DNA of 64,000 bases, taken from Eriocheir sinensis. Its lineage: Eukaryota > Arthropoda > Malacostraca > Decapoda > Varunidae. The notes beneath the pieces were generated by a model, which saw only the letters and a program-made list of their open reading frames with translations, was not told the origin of the DNA and did not search any database. The stretch covers positions 108,501 to 172,500 of the forward strand of contig NW_026111675.1 of the NCBI RefSeq assembly GCF_024679095.1, written 5' to 3'. This document shows positions 13,745-33,675 of the stretch, piece after piece (position 1 is the first letter of the stretch; every line of letters begins with the position of its first letter). Both the position numbers and the translations under genes were made by a program.

Positions 13745-13746
<2 letters not shown>
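11741..13746 (-). mobile_element. non-LTR retrotransposon, 5' truncated, (GAATCT)n tail
   Basis: A minus-strand LINE consisting of the reverse transcriptase region, a 3' UTR of about 200 bp (11773-11970) and a hexamer tail. Its 5' end stops at the AT microsatellite beginning at 13747, so the endonuclease and ORF1 are missing. The family is different from the CR1-type element on its left: both the tail and the protein differ. Clade assignment is not possible by eye. AG repeats occur on both outer flanks (11688 and 13778), separated from the 5' end by the AT run. Confidence 0.85.
11971..13745 (-). pseudogene. LINE reverse transcriptase (decayed)
   Basis: From right to left it shows a pre-RT segment (EDEKTISDEINRYNRYFANV), the fingers block SALGSDGIPTRFL, KDYRPISLLPIVSKILEK, the palm block CDLSKAFDSVNH, then GVPQG and the catalytic QYADDTQF. 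The thumb and C-terminal part contain IINYGIKIWG and LWNSLPLSIRNAQSL, and it ends with TGA or TAG near 11971. Two nonsense codons are visible: TAA at 12895-12897 directly after GVPQG, and TAA in the pre-RT segment near 13620. The frame is otherwise kept for about 590 codons, so the copy is moderately young but inactive. Confidence 0.88.
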
Positions 13747-13821
<75 letters not shown>

Positions 13822-13856
13822 CTCATGATAACATAACACTAAAAATAATATTCGGT

Positions 13857-13906
<50 letters not shown>

Positions 13907-13978
13907 ATATACAGTTGTGTGTGTGTGTGTGAGTGTGTGTGTGTATGTGTGTGTTCATTCCTTATGAATTTTTGTAAG

Positions 13979-14041
<63 letters not shown>
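13747..14041. repeat. cluster of AT, GA, CT, GT and CA microsatellites
   Basis: Five dinucleotide tracts lie within 300 bp: AT 13747-13778, GA 13778-13818, CT about 13859-13902, GT about 13915-13949 and CA 13982-14041. GA and CT, and GT and CA, are mutual complements, so the cluster forms two imperfect inverted pairs around about 13840 and 13965. Confidence 0.95.
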
Positions 14042-14044
<3 letters not shown>

Positions 14045-14354
14045 GCCGGAGATAGAGTGGTGGGGGCCCGGGGCCCAGCAGGTTTTGGGGCCCAGTTTTC
14101 AGTCTGTCAAATGTATTGGGGTGGGCAGTGAGCGAAATTTAAGGATTTGGTTCAGCTGAGAGGGCTAGGGGGCGTTGTATTGGAATATTGTGAAATAATA
14201 TAATAATACGTTGTATTTATATAATTCATAGCGCACACAGAGCCAGTAGAATAAATTAATTAACCCAAAAAACTAGAGGCTACTGTCAAGTGATCATGTC
14301 ACCCTACCCCACCCAGTACAAATGACTAAGATCGAGGAAAACACATAAGTTTTG
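14041..14354 (+). other. possible DNA-transposon terminus plus ORF1 leader
   Basis: The block starts CAGGGCCGGAGATAGAGTGG, followed by GGGGGCCCGGGGCCC. Termini starting CAGGGCCGG are common in hAT-like DNA transposons (recollection, not a search). I find no matching right end. The rest (14150-14350) is AT-rich and leads into the ORF1 remnant. No gene is seen. Confidence 0.3.
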
Positions 14355-15413
14355 TGTTTCGTTTGTGAGGATTTCACAGGCGAGAAGTGGATTAGATGCT
14401 CTTTGTGTCCTGAATGGTGTCATGTGGAGTGTGCTCATTTGTCTGGAATTAAGCAATATACATAAAATTAACGGCATTTGCACCCCATGCCTCCATAACG
14501 CATCTCTGGCTACCAGCATTGTGGTAAAAATGGATGAATTCAACCAAGAATTATCTAAAGATATATCTAGTGTTAGGGATCGATGAGGTTGAAGCAAGGG
14601 CTGAGACGGTGCAGGAGGAGCTGGGATCAGTTGCTGACGCGGTTCGTGCAGACAAGGCAAATCTTAGTTGGGCTGAGGTGGCGAAGAGAGACAGGGAAGT
14701 CAGGAAGAATCTCTTGTTGTGGAAGCTTCTAACCAGGAAAAGAAGGCAGCAGATACGAAGGATGAAGTCTCCCAGTCATTGAATGGCATTCACATAACTG
14801 ATTCAAGATTCACAAATGGAGGTAATATTGTCATGAACTCTGACAATGAGAACACAAGGGATGAGGCTGCTCAACAATTGGTGTCTTAGTACCACGAGTG
14901 TTGGAAAGATGAAACCAGAGATAATGATATGCAATGTTGAAAATGAGGAGTCCAAGGAAAAAATAAAGGTGGCCATCTTAGACCGCAATGAGATCTTACA
15001 CACAATTGAGGGTGTTGAGAATAAGATTGAGCTGTTTTTTAGTAAGCCTGCAGCTGGCGGCACAATGCACTACATTGTGAGGTGTGATCCAGCTGTGAGA
15101 GAGCTGACTCACAAGAATCATGACAAGTTGAAATTAGAATGGAGAATATAAACAGGGAGAGCCAGATTCCGTGCAATTAGATGCTATCATTGTCAGAGAT
15201 ACGGCCATTTTGAGGTCAACTGTACTGTTAAGAGCAATGGAAAGGCCCAAAAATGTTTCAAATGCACTGACGATCACAAATCGAAGGATTGCGTTGAAGG
15301 ATTGTGTGAGGTACAAGAAGCCTGAAATCAACCACTCAGTGAATGACCAGTGTTGTGTAGTACTTCAAACCGAAATTGAGAAAATTCGTAACATTACCGA
15401 TCATGGCTATTAA
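14355..15413 (+). pseudogene. LINE ORF1 with PHD finger and CCHC zinc knuckles
   Basis: This is a gag-like ORF1 remnant read in several frames. At 14355-14500 a PHD-type finger reads CFVCEDF, then RCSLCPEWCHVECAHLSG, and after a frameshift ICTPC: the Cys4-His-Cys3 pattern. At about 14600-14780 a charged, probably coiled-coil segment (EELGSVADAVRADKANLSW). At 14850-15150 a middle domain (KIKVAILDRNEILHTIEGVE). At 15181-15340 zinc knuckles: CYHCQRYGHFEVNC (CX2CX4HX4C) and CFKCTDDHKSKDC. The end EIEKIRNITDHGY precedes TAA at 15411. Such ORF1 proteins bind element RNA. At least four frame changes or stops make it non-functional. No endonuclease or RT follows, so it is an orphan. Confidence 0.72.
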
Positions 15414-16489
15414 TTAGTGTTTGTACTCAAAGACAAATTGTGTGTTAAATGTTCAGTGTGTTGGAAATAATTTACTGTGAACCCAAACACGGCCAAGTGA
15501 CTTTGATGATGCCAAGTTTTATCAAAAGGACATCAGTAGGCTATTCATGAAAGCAATCACGACTCACTCACTCACTACGACGTTCTGAATAAGTGCATCG
15601 GGGATTGTTATCGAGGCTAACATCGTAATTGTTGACGGCCCTCGCAGAGCACTGCACCAGCATGGCTCTGAAACATCATCAACGGTAAACGGTAAACGGA
15701 GAAGAGAGAAGAGAGATTGAAATAATGGGAAAAAGATAAAAACATCGAATAAGTCAAAATGATAAAAAAAATTAAAGAAAGAAAGGATGAAAGAATCTAA
15801 GGAAAATAAAAAGGAGGAAAGATACAAATTAAGAAAGGGAGGGAAGAAGGAAGGAAGGAAGGAGAATAAGATAGTTAATGGGAGAAATAATTGAAGGAAG
15901 GATATTTAGAAAGGAAGACATGGGAATATGAATAACGTTCCAAGGAATGATGCAGAAAGAGAGGGAGAACAAAATATAGGTCACGACTATTTCATGAGCT
16001 AGTCTATACGAGAGAACTAAAACGATGAATAACTGTGAGGTAAAGACAGCAAGGCGAGGAAAACAGGGATTTGTGTATCATGAGGTAGAGAGAGAAATGA
16101 GGAACAGCTGAGAGGATTAATAGCTTATAAGAAGAGGAGGTGGTGGAGGAGGACGAGGAGGAGGAGGAGAAAAAATATTTACAAAAAATATGGGGAAGAG
16201 AAAGAAAAGGAAGGGAAGGGAAGGAAGGAAGAGGAAGGGAAACGATGGAGGGAAAAGGAAGGAAAGGAAGGGAAAGAAAAGGAAAGGAAGGAAGAAGAAG
16301 GAAAGGGAGAAGAAAATAAGAAATATATATGTAAAATAAAGATGATAGGGAAGAGAAGGAAGCGGAAGGAGGAAGGGAAAGATAATAAGAGGAGGGAGAG
16401 AGAAGGAAAAGGAAGGGAGATAAGTATGAAAGGAGGAAGGACAAAAGGAAGGAAAGGAGGAAGAAAGAAAGGAGGAAGGAAGGAAGGGA
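15414..16489. other. AT-rich then purine-rich DNA, no gene seen
   Basis: 15414-15700 is unique sequence that may continue the LINE but shows no recognisable endonuclease. From 15700 to 16489 the plus strand is increasingly A- and G-rich (GGAAGGAAGG, GAGGAGGAGG) and grades into the AAT tract. Frames here are Lys/Glu or Ser/Leu rich and look compositional. Confidence 0.7.
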
Positions 16490-18598
<2,109 letters not shown>

Positions 18599-18601
18599 GT
18601 A

Positions 18602-19892
18602 GTTCAGAACAATTAGCATCATGAACCAGATATGCAAAATTGTTCTACGAGTAGTACTGGCAAGGATAAGAGGTAAAATAAGAGGAGAGGTAGCAGAAGA
18701 ACAATACGGATTTGTGGCCGGTAAAGGCACAAGAAATGCGATATTTGTACTGCGAAACTTAGTGGAAAGAGCAATTGAGAAAAAGAAGGACGTATTTGCA
18801 TGTTTTATAGATTATGAAAAAGCATTCGACAAGATAAAACATGAGGAATTGATCAACATTTTAAGCATAAGTGGCATTGACAAAAGGATATTAACATCAT
18901 CAAGAAGCTATACTGGAACCAAAAAGCAGTAATAAAGGTAGGAACCGACGAAACTGACAGCATTAAGATCAAGAGAGGTGTACGACAGGGATGCGTGATG
19001 TCGCCTGATCTCTTTTCCATCTACAGCGAAATTATAATGAGAGAAATAGACAAATGTGAAGGAATAAGTATAGGAGGAAGAAACATCACAAATATACGAT
19101 ACGCTGACGACACAGTGCTTTTGGCCGATTCAGAAGAAAGATTACAATATCTGTTAAATATATTGGTACCGGCAAGTAGAGAAAAAGGACTGCTTATTAT
19201 CATCAAGAAAACGGAAACCATGGTCTTTTCAAAGAAAGCAGAACGGCCGAGAATAAACATCAGGATTAATGGAGACGTTATTAAACAAGTTGATTCATTT
19301 AATTGTCTGGGAAGTACTTTGAGTGCAGATGGCAGATCGGAGAAGGAAATCAAGAGAAGAATTGCTATAGCAAAAACAAGTTTCTGGAACATGAAGAATA
19401 TTTTAACAAACAGGAAATTGAGTATACCAACCAGGAAACGTGCTATAAAATGTTATGTCTGGTCAACATTGTTATATGGAGGTGAGACATGGACGATCAG
19501 TAGGAGCATGGAAAAGAGATTGGAGGCTATGGAGATGTGGTTGTGGAGAAGAATGTTGAAGGTTTCGTGGACGGAAAGGAAGACAAATGTTGAAATCTTA
19601 CGTATGGCAGGAGAACAGCGAAGGTTAATGAGTGAAATAAGGGGAAGACAGCTGCAATTTGTAGGGCATGTAATGAGAAGAGACGAACTTGAGAACACTG
19701 TTCTGACCGGCATGGTGGAAGGCACTAGAGACAGAGGACGACAAAGAGAGAAATACCTGGATTGGATGAGAAAACATCTACAGGCAGGAATGAACATCGC
19801 GCAAGTCCTGCAGAGAACGCGAGATAGAGAGATGTGGCGTGTCATGGTTGCCGACGTCCTGCAGGATATGGCACACCGGTAAGGTAAGGTAA

Positions 19893-19984
<92 letters not shown>
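18602..19984 (+). mobile_element. RTE-like LINE fragment with (TAA)n tail
   Basis: A plus-strand non-LTR fragment beginning inside the reverse transcriptase (RTISIMNQICKIVL) directly at the end of the 2.1-kb AAT tract and ending in about 30 TAA triplets at 19894-19984. The same trinucleotide on both sides suggests either insertion into an existing AAT repeat, or a TAA tail of an upstream copy that expanded enormously. Endonuclease and 5' parts are missing. Confidence 0.85.
18621..19882 (+). pseudogene. RTE-like reverse transcriptase (one frameshift)
   Basis: Blocks in order: EEQYGFVAGKGTRNAIF, CFIDYEKAFDKIKHEEL (palm Asp), RRGVRQGCVMSPDLF-like block at about 18975, IRYADDTVLLADS (catalytic box, about 19097), SFNCLGSTLSADGRSEKEI, WSTLLYGGETWTIS and QLQFVGHVMRRDELENTVL. 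It ends with TAA at 19880. A frameshift near 18890 puts the first 90 codons in another frame; otherwise the sequence is open. The C-terminal style (LLYGGETW, GHVMRRD) matches RTE-like endonuclease-reverse transcriptases often misannotated as craniofacial development protein 2. Clade assignment is by recollection. Confidence 0.85.
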
Positions 19985-19986
<2 letters not shown>

Positions 19987-20011
19987 TTCACACTTTTCAT
20001 TCACCTTCCCT

Positions 20012-20667
20012 TTGGTGAAAGGGAAGGGAAGGGAAGAGAAGGATAGGAAAGGAAAGGAAGGGAAGGGAAGCGAAGGAAAAGGAAAGGAAGGAAATGAAAT
20101 GAAAGGAAAGGAAAGGAAAATAAAGGAAAGGGAAGGGAAGGGAAGGGAAGGGAAGGATAGGAAAGGAAAGGAAGGGAAGGGAAGCGATGGAAAAGGATAG
20201 AAAGGAAGTGAAATGAAAGGAAGGGAAAGGAAAGGAAAAGGAAGGGAAGGGAAGCGAAGGGAAAGAAAAGGAAGGAAATGAAATGAAAGGAAAGGAAAGT
20301 AAAAGAAAGGAAAGGGAAGGGAAGGGAAGGGATGGGAAGGGAAGGGAAGGGAAGGGAAGGGAAGGGAAGGGAAGGGAAGGGAAGGAAAGGAAAGGAAAGG
20401 AAAGGAAAGGAAAGGAAAGGAAAAGAAAGGAAAGGAAAGGAAAGGAAAGGAAAGGGAAGGGAAGAGAAGGAAAGGAAAGGAAAGGAAAAGAAAGGAGAGG
20501 GAAGGGAAGGGAAGGGAAGGAAAGGAAAGGAAAGGAAAAGAAAGGAAAGGAAAGGAAAGGGAAGGAAAGGGAAGGAAAGGAAAGGAAAGGAAAAGAAAGG
20601 AAAGGGAAGGAAAGGGAAGGAAAGGAAAGGAAAGGAAAGAAAAGGAAAGAAAATTAAAAGAAATTAA
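20012..20667 (+). repeat. purine tract (GGAAG/GGAAA pentamers)
   Basis: About 650 bp almost entirely A and G on the plus strand, made of AAGGG and AAGGA pentamers with sporadic T. Frames are Lys/Gly/Glu repeats in all registers and not genes. Confidence 0.95.
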
Positions 20668-20877
20668 TTAAAAGGGAAGGGGAACGAAGAAGGGGGAGAG
20701 GGTTCAGAGGAGGAAGATAAGCGATATAATAAAATTAAATTAGGCCAATAATGGAGGAGGAGGAGGAGGAGGAGGAGAGGAAACATGGAAACATGTATAT
20801 GCAGGCAACATAAAGCCTATTGGCTCTTACGAGGTTGCCCGCTCTGGTGATTTAATCTGCAAAACAGCCACTTGAGC
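20668..20877. other. short spacer with (GGA)n
   Basis: It includes a (GGA)8-like run at about 20753-20777. Around 20790-20850 the words AGGCAACATAAAGCCTATTG and GCTCTTACGAGG may be a scrap of a LINE 3' end. No gene. Confidence 0.5.
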
Positions 20878-28585
<7,708 letters not shown>

Positions 28586-28600
28586 CCCTAGAACGGTACC

Positions 28601-28620
28601 GTGACTCCACCTGGAGTCAC
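28601..28620. promoter_or_regulatory. subterminal palindrome, likely transposase site
   Basis: GTGACTCCA CC TGGAGTCAC is a perfect 9-bp inverted repeat with a 2-bp spacer just inside the left terminus. A near copy lies at 28774-28793 and a half copy (TGGAGTCAC) at 30981-30989 near the right end. Subterminal inverted repeats bind transposase in piggyBac; the role here is inferred. Confidence 0.6.
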
Positions 28621-28773
28621 TTGTTACCTAGTTTTGAAAACGAGCGCTTTTTTTCCCCGCGCGAATCGTTCTAAGGTCCTGGTGTACGTGTCTTTTGGCA
28701 GTCCATCATCAGATCTATGAGGGGACGGATGGCACTCATCGCTGTCCTGCTCATTTCTTTATAGGTAAGGACT

Positions 28774-28793
28774 GTGACGCCAGGTGGAGTCAC
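28774..28793. promoter_or_regulatory. second internal palindrome in piggyBac left end
   Basis: GTGACGCCA GG TGGAGTCAC repeats the 28601 palindrome with one mismatch between the arms. The 154 bp between the two copies and a related half-site near the right end suggest asymmetric binding-site placement. Confidence 0.5.
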
Positions 28794-29015
28794 ACTGTAC
28801 GTTTTTGAAATGTAATTACCTCTGAACCTACATAGGGAAAAACATTGTTTAGAGGCCTGTATTTGTGATATACGGGACCTTAGTATCTATAACTCAGGAT
28901 AAATATGTTCAGTGTGATTTGATAGACTCCTGATATAGTTGTGCTGTCATTATACATGCATGTAAATGCTATTACTATTTTTCGTTTTTGTTTTACTTTC
29001 GGGGAGAAATTTGAC

Positions 29016-30347
29016 ATGGCGCATCACCGTGGACTGAGTCAAGAACGTGTACAGCAGCTGTTAGCTGAGGAGACTATAGATTTAATAGGTGATATTACAT
29101 TCACTGAAGTATGTGAGCCAGCCACAGCTGACCCTCGTGCCGATGATAGCGCCCCACCACCTCAGTCTCCTTCAGCCCCCCGTGATGGCGCCTCACCACC
29201 TCCGTCACCCTCAGCCCGCCACTCCCTACCAGTGGATGTATGTGAGGATGGCCCTGACGTCGTCATTGACGTGGAAGCTTCTACAATGAAGGCACATGTG
29301 ACCCCACAGAAATACCCCCTACAGTCTGTGGAGGAGAAAATAATCGAATGCAGAGAGAATACAACCCACGCAAGTTTGTCGCCAGATGCAAGCGTAATGA
29401 CACCAACTGTTGTTGCAGGCCCTTCATCATCCCCTGTTGCTGGTCCCTCAGGCGTCACCACTTTACGTGGCACTGCCAAACGAAAATTACTACCTAAAAT
29501 GTCAACACCGATTCCTACTAAGCGACCTCGAGTAATGACTGATGATGACTCAGATCCCGATGACATCAGCCCTATAGCAAGCATTGACTCTGATCCAGAC
29601 TATGAACTACCAACTGCGCTTGACACTGAAGATGAAACACCATCTGATTCAGACCATGAACCACCACCTGAGTTTGAAACTGAAGAAGATGAAGCACCTT
29701 CAGATTCAGACTACGAACCACCACGTGCGTTCGAGACTGAAAATGAAGCACCCTACATCGCCCAAGGCCATTCAACCAGTGTCACTCAGGACCTTACGAC
29801 CAGTGACAGCCAGGATAGTGGTGGTAATGTCAGCCCTGCTGCAGTGAATATCGCTCAAGTGCCTCCAAACGAACGGCATGCTCCCGACAAAACTTACTGG
29901 TCGAGAACACCACTACGATCAACACCCCTGCAGCCTCCAACTCAGTATACGCCTGGCCCTGCAACACCATCAGCCAGAGCAGCAGCAACCCCACTGGATT
30001 TCTTTGATCTTTTCATTGATGAAAATATGTTGAATGAAATCGTTGAATACACCAACATCATGATAGAAAATGAAAGAACAAGGTTTGCTAAAGATGACCA
30101 GACCATAAATAAGACATCACTCACTGAAATGAGAGCACTAATTGGTGTTCTTATTCAGGCAGGAGCCAAACAAGACAATCATCGCACTCTTGAGGAAATG
30201 TTCAGCAACCAGCATGGAGCACCACTGTACAGAGCTGCTATGAGTGAAAGACGCTTTAACTTTTTGTTACGTTGCATCCGCTTCGATGACACTAGTGACC
30301 CTGTGGAGCGAAGCAAGGAGAAAAGCAGACAAGTTTACTCTATTTAG
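29016..30347 (+). pseudogene. piggyBac transposase, N-terminal part only
   Basis: The likely start is the ATG at 29016 (MAHHRGLSQERVQQLLAEE), typical of piggyBac N-termini; an open frame extends upstream to 28941. Residues 40-330 are acidic and Ser/Pro-rich and include a degenerate repeat of the type DSDPDYELPTA, DSDHEPPPEFETE, DSDYEPPRAFETE, plus a basic KRKLLPKM and TKRPRV patch that may be a nuclear signal. From about residue 350 the transposase fold begins: TPLDFFDLFIDENMLNEIV, TSLTEMRALIGVLI and ERRFNFLLRCIRFDDTSD. A frameshift near 30320 ends the frame with TAG. The expected continuation (KADKFTLFRSIFESFVEQMF) is visible in the next frame up to about 30385, then coding stops. The catalytic Asp triad and C-terminal Cys-rich domain are absent. 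Confidence 0.85.
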
Positions 30348-30385
30348 AAGTATCTTTGAGAGTTTTGTGGAACAAATGTTCTGTT

Positions 30386-30970
30386 TTTTTAATAAATGGT
30401 TCCAATAGTATGTTCATGGAATAAATATTATGTTCTATTTTTATAATAATTGGTTGGAGTGCTGTTTTGGAGGGAAAAAAATATTGTTCTATTTATTCAG
30501 TATATTGTTGCAGTGGTATTTTGAAGGAAAAAATATTATGCTCTATTTATTTAATAAAAGGTTGCAGTGGTATGTTCAAGGAAAAATTATTATGTACTAT
30601 TTATATATATACTTTTGTATTTACCAAAAAATCACACATACTGGAATTGGTCATTTTCATTTGTTCAAAGCACCACAATAAGGATGCAGAGTACAATTTG
30701 TACATAATTTTCTGGAAAGAACAACCATTCTAGTTGTAGAAAATACAATTGTCTTTATTTTTTCTCTCACATGATTCTTGATTATACACTATATGTCAAA
30801 AACACTATTTTTTTCAAAAACATTTATGTAAACAATGAAGAAAATTAAATACAACAACAACTTTCTATGTTTTTACTTTCATTGTACTCAAAAATGTCTA
30901 TTTCTTCAAATCTGAACCAGTGAAGCTCAATAAAAATGTTCAATATATTTTTTATTTATTATTTTTGCAG
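30386..30970. other. AT-rich 3' part of the piggyBac element
   Basis: Very AT-rich sequence with repeated phrases: AATAAATATTATGTTCTATTT, as AATAAATATT then ATGTTCTATT, recurs about every 60 bp at roughly 30420, 30480, 30535 and 30590. Several AATAAA signals are present. It probably combines 3' UTR remnants with a small degenerate tandem repeat. No coding content. Confidence 0.6.
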
Positions 30971-31032
30971 TGGGTCCAATTGGAGTCACGGTACCATTCC
31001 TGTCAGCAAAAAATCACGCTACCGTTCTAGGG

Positions 31033-31460
31033 TTTTAAGTTTACCGCCCTTTTTAATTCTCTGGACATTCACGGTGGATCTACGGCACCATTTACTCGCC
31101 TGGGTTTCGTAGGCACTGTAGCCTTCTCTACTCCCAAAAGCTTATCTTTGAAATCATTCCACACGTTGTCGATTGTATTGTCGGTGAGGTTAAGTTGGTC
31201 CCAGGTCGCAGGAGGAAGCAGCTCACGGGCTAGGTTGAAATTTGCTTTTTTGTAGTCTGGTTTCACTGACAGATTGTCTATGAGTTTGTGACATATGTTG
31301 ACACTAAAACGGATTTAGTGGTGATCGCAACCATTAATTTTCTCACTAACTTCACAGTCGCGAATGAGGTCGGGGTCGCTTACTAATACCAGATCCAGCA
31401 GATTGTTTTCTCTTGTCGATTGAGTTACAACTTGGGTGAGGACCACCTGATGTCACCTAA
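31033..31460 (-). pseudogene. LINE endonuclease C-terminus
   Basis: Reading leftward: QVVTQSTRENNLLDLVLVSD, INGCDHH, then a TAA where a Ser codon is expected, IRFSVN, then PDYKKANFNLARELLPPA and a linker to RELKRAV. The CDHH block is the catalytic (S/C)DH endonuclease motif. It is colinear with the matching part of the CR1-type LINE at 9500-9750, which reads TEPTRGDNILDLVLTNN, GNSDHRTVRFS and PDFRRANYEGLRR, so the two belong to related families. Confidence 0.8.
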
Positions 31461-32896
31461 TCTGCGCCTGAGCTGACCTCCCATTTATTTAGACCTTGTT
31501 ATATATTATGCCTGTGCGTACCAATACACACGTCATATTACATATTATTTTTCGTCCATATCTTGGCTCAGTGTGTAGTGTTGCGTGTACTCGTGCCCGG
31601 CAACCTATTACTTTGATCAAAATGGCATAATTAGATTTACGGATACAATAATTAACACTTCCCGCCGCCAAAATCACCTCCTTTCTCACAGACAGCGCCG
31701 CGGGTGGACGCTTAGAGAAACACGAAAAAGGAGAACCAATGGAACGCCTGCCTTTCGTCACATTAGTCGTGGCGGCCAATCACACCAGCGCTACCGCTAA
31801 GGTGGTAGGGGCCGCCAGTTTGAGTAATTTGTGGCGGTGGAGGCGGAATTTTTCTTGGGTAAACAGTTACTGAGGACGATTTTGTGGGCTGCAGAAGATT
31901 GGCGAGAACACAGTGTTCTCCCCACAGCCATAATCTGCTACACTTGTGGTGGAAGCTGTAATATTAAGTATGCTCTCAAGAGGCGTACGTAAGAGGAGTA
32001 TACTTACAGACCGCCGCTTCGATAATTATGTGAAGGTCTAAGTTTTGTCTGTATACAGTCTTTCCTATGGTTTCCCGAGAGGTTTTAAGTTTAGTACACG
32101 GTGCTGTCTATTCATCTCCGTATAATTCAAGGTGAATGGTCGTAAATATATGTATTTTAACCGTGAAATGGCTACATTGTGACGCTGACACAATCTGGCA
32201 CCTCCACAACTAGTCGTCTTACGGTGAAAAAATCTTCCTCCATGTGAGAAACCATCGTGTTTTAGCCTACACAAAAATAAATAGTCAGTATCTCAGAGTA
32301 AGCCACAGGAGCCTCCATTTAGTTTTTAGCGTTGTTTTTGTCTTTTCAATGTAATATGCAGAAAAGTGAGTTAGTCTTTATACGGATTTTTTTTTTCATT
32401 TACTAAGGAGGGAAGAGGAACAAGGTGGGCGGAGCCTCTGGTAGTTGTGTTCGTATCTTTGCCTGACACTGATGACTTTACCCTCTTGGTATAGGGACAA
32501 GTGCCTTTATTCTCTACTTGTGGCGGTTGGCGATACCCTTCAAAATTAAGGCAGTGTGTGAAATACACTGTCGCAAAATCTCGTACCGATACGATTGTTC
32601 GTTACGATATTATTCCCAAAAAACGAGGCCGCACAGCCTCTGAAATCCTTAGTAGTCGTTGTTTTCATTATATTTCTTTCATATTCTGGAGTGCATTATT
32701 TTCACCGCCCGAGAGCAAGAAAAAACAGTTATAATGAGGTGAGCACAATTTAACGAGCACCGCCGCGGGGCGTCATAATTATATTCTCTTTTCGCGACGC
32801 TCCGGGCGGCCGTGTGTGCGGCGGGCCATAGCTGTGCACCGCCGCGTCTGTGTCTGCCTGTCTGTCTATCTTTGTGCCTGCCCGTTGGGTGTGTAA
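31461..32896. other. unique DNA, no gene recognised
   Basis: About 1.4 kb of ordinary complexity flanking the Harbinger element on the left. Open frames are all under 100 codons and have no recognised motif. GC-rich patches at 31670-31700 and 32760-32850 lie beside AT-rich stretches. Promoter or UTR sequence cannot be excluded. Confidence 0.5.
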
Positions 32897-33063
32897 AGGC
32901 GCGTCCACACCAGGAATCTTTGCATGAAAGCAATGTATCCCAGACGCTGCCCAAGTGTTTCGGTAAACCACTGGGATACATTTGAATGCCCTCGGGAAAT
33001 ATTGTTTCCTGTCCACACCTCAGGGTTGCTCTCAGGATGTCGGTGTGTGCGGAGACTGCTGCA

Positions 33064-33415
33064 ATGGCGTCTGCGTTTTACTTATTATTGCATTCACTGG
33101 AGAGCAAGAAGAAGACAAGGAAACGCGTATGGGTGAGATAGTTTATAGAAAGTTGAGCATTACAGAATGACTCACTTTTGGCGGAGCCGAGAGTTAATGG
33201 AGCAGGGTTTAATTAATTAATAATTTTCTTGGAAGGTCAACCACTAACTTTGAAGAACTATTACGAACGGTGGCTCCCAAAATACCACGAATCGATACCA
33301 GGCATAGAAAAGCCATTCCAGCTTCCATCAGCCTGTGGCTATAATCTGACAGGCGCAGATCCTTTTACGAGCCTCATTAACACCTTCGAAATGTCAAAGC
33401 TGCGATTCCATACAA
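33064..33415 (+). pseudogene. PIF/Harbinger transposase, N-terminal remnant
   Basis: The ATG at 33064 opens MASAFYLLLHSLESKKKTRK then RVWVR, a basic KKxRxRVWVR stretch characteristic of PIF transposase N-termini. After stops it continues as NDSLLAEPRV (about 33168), EELLRTVAPKIPRIDTRH then RKAIPASISLWL (about 33247-33345). In another frame it continues as [18 protein letters not shown] and finally KAAIPY (about 33410). This order matches the FEELL, LRFLATG and SxxSLxxxFRVS segments of the family from memory. At least three frameshifts or stops break it, and the catalytic DDE half is missing. Confidence 0.7.
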
Positions 33416-33547
33416 ACTTTCCTGGTGTGGGCGGTCCTGAGATACAGTTGGGAAGCATTTGAGATTAAAATTTTGTTTTCCATCCTGGATGGAATACATG
33501 AGAAACTTTTGCGCGCTCGCGCGCGTATATGCGGGTGTGGGTGTATT

Positions 33548-33675
<128 letters not shown>

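Larger units (their letters stand above)
28586..31032 (+). mobile_element. piggyBac-like DNA transposon, internally deleted
   Basis: The ends are CCCTAGAACGGTACCG on the left (28586) and its inverted copy CGCTACCGTTCTAGGG on the right (ending 31032); 15 of 16 bases match. TTAA lies immediately left (28582-28585), and TTAA lies two bases beyond the right end (31035-31038). Both the TTAA target and the CCCTAGAA-type termini are diagnostic of piggyBac. It sits inside the linker region of a minus-strand LINE. It encodes the N-terminal half of a transposase but not the DDE/D core, so it could move only if a full transposase were supplied elsewhere. Confidence 0.92.

Noticed and set aside
31489..31800. 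Two overlapping short frames on opposite strands (about 96 and 71 codons)
   Set aside because: No motif, no composition typical of proteins, and mutual overlap. Judged chance.
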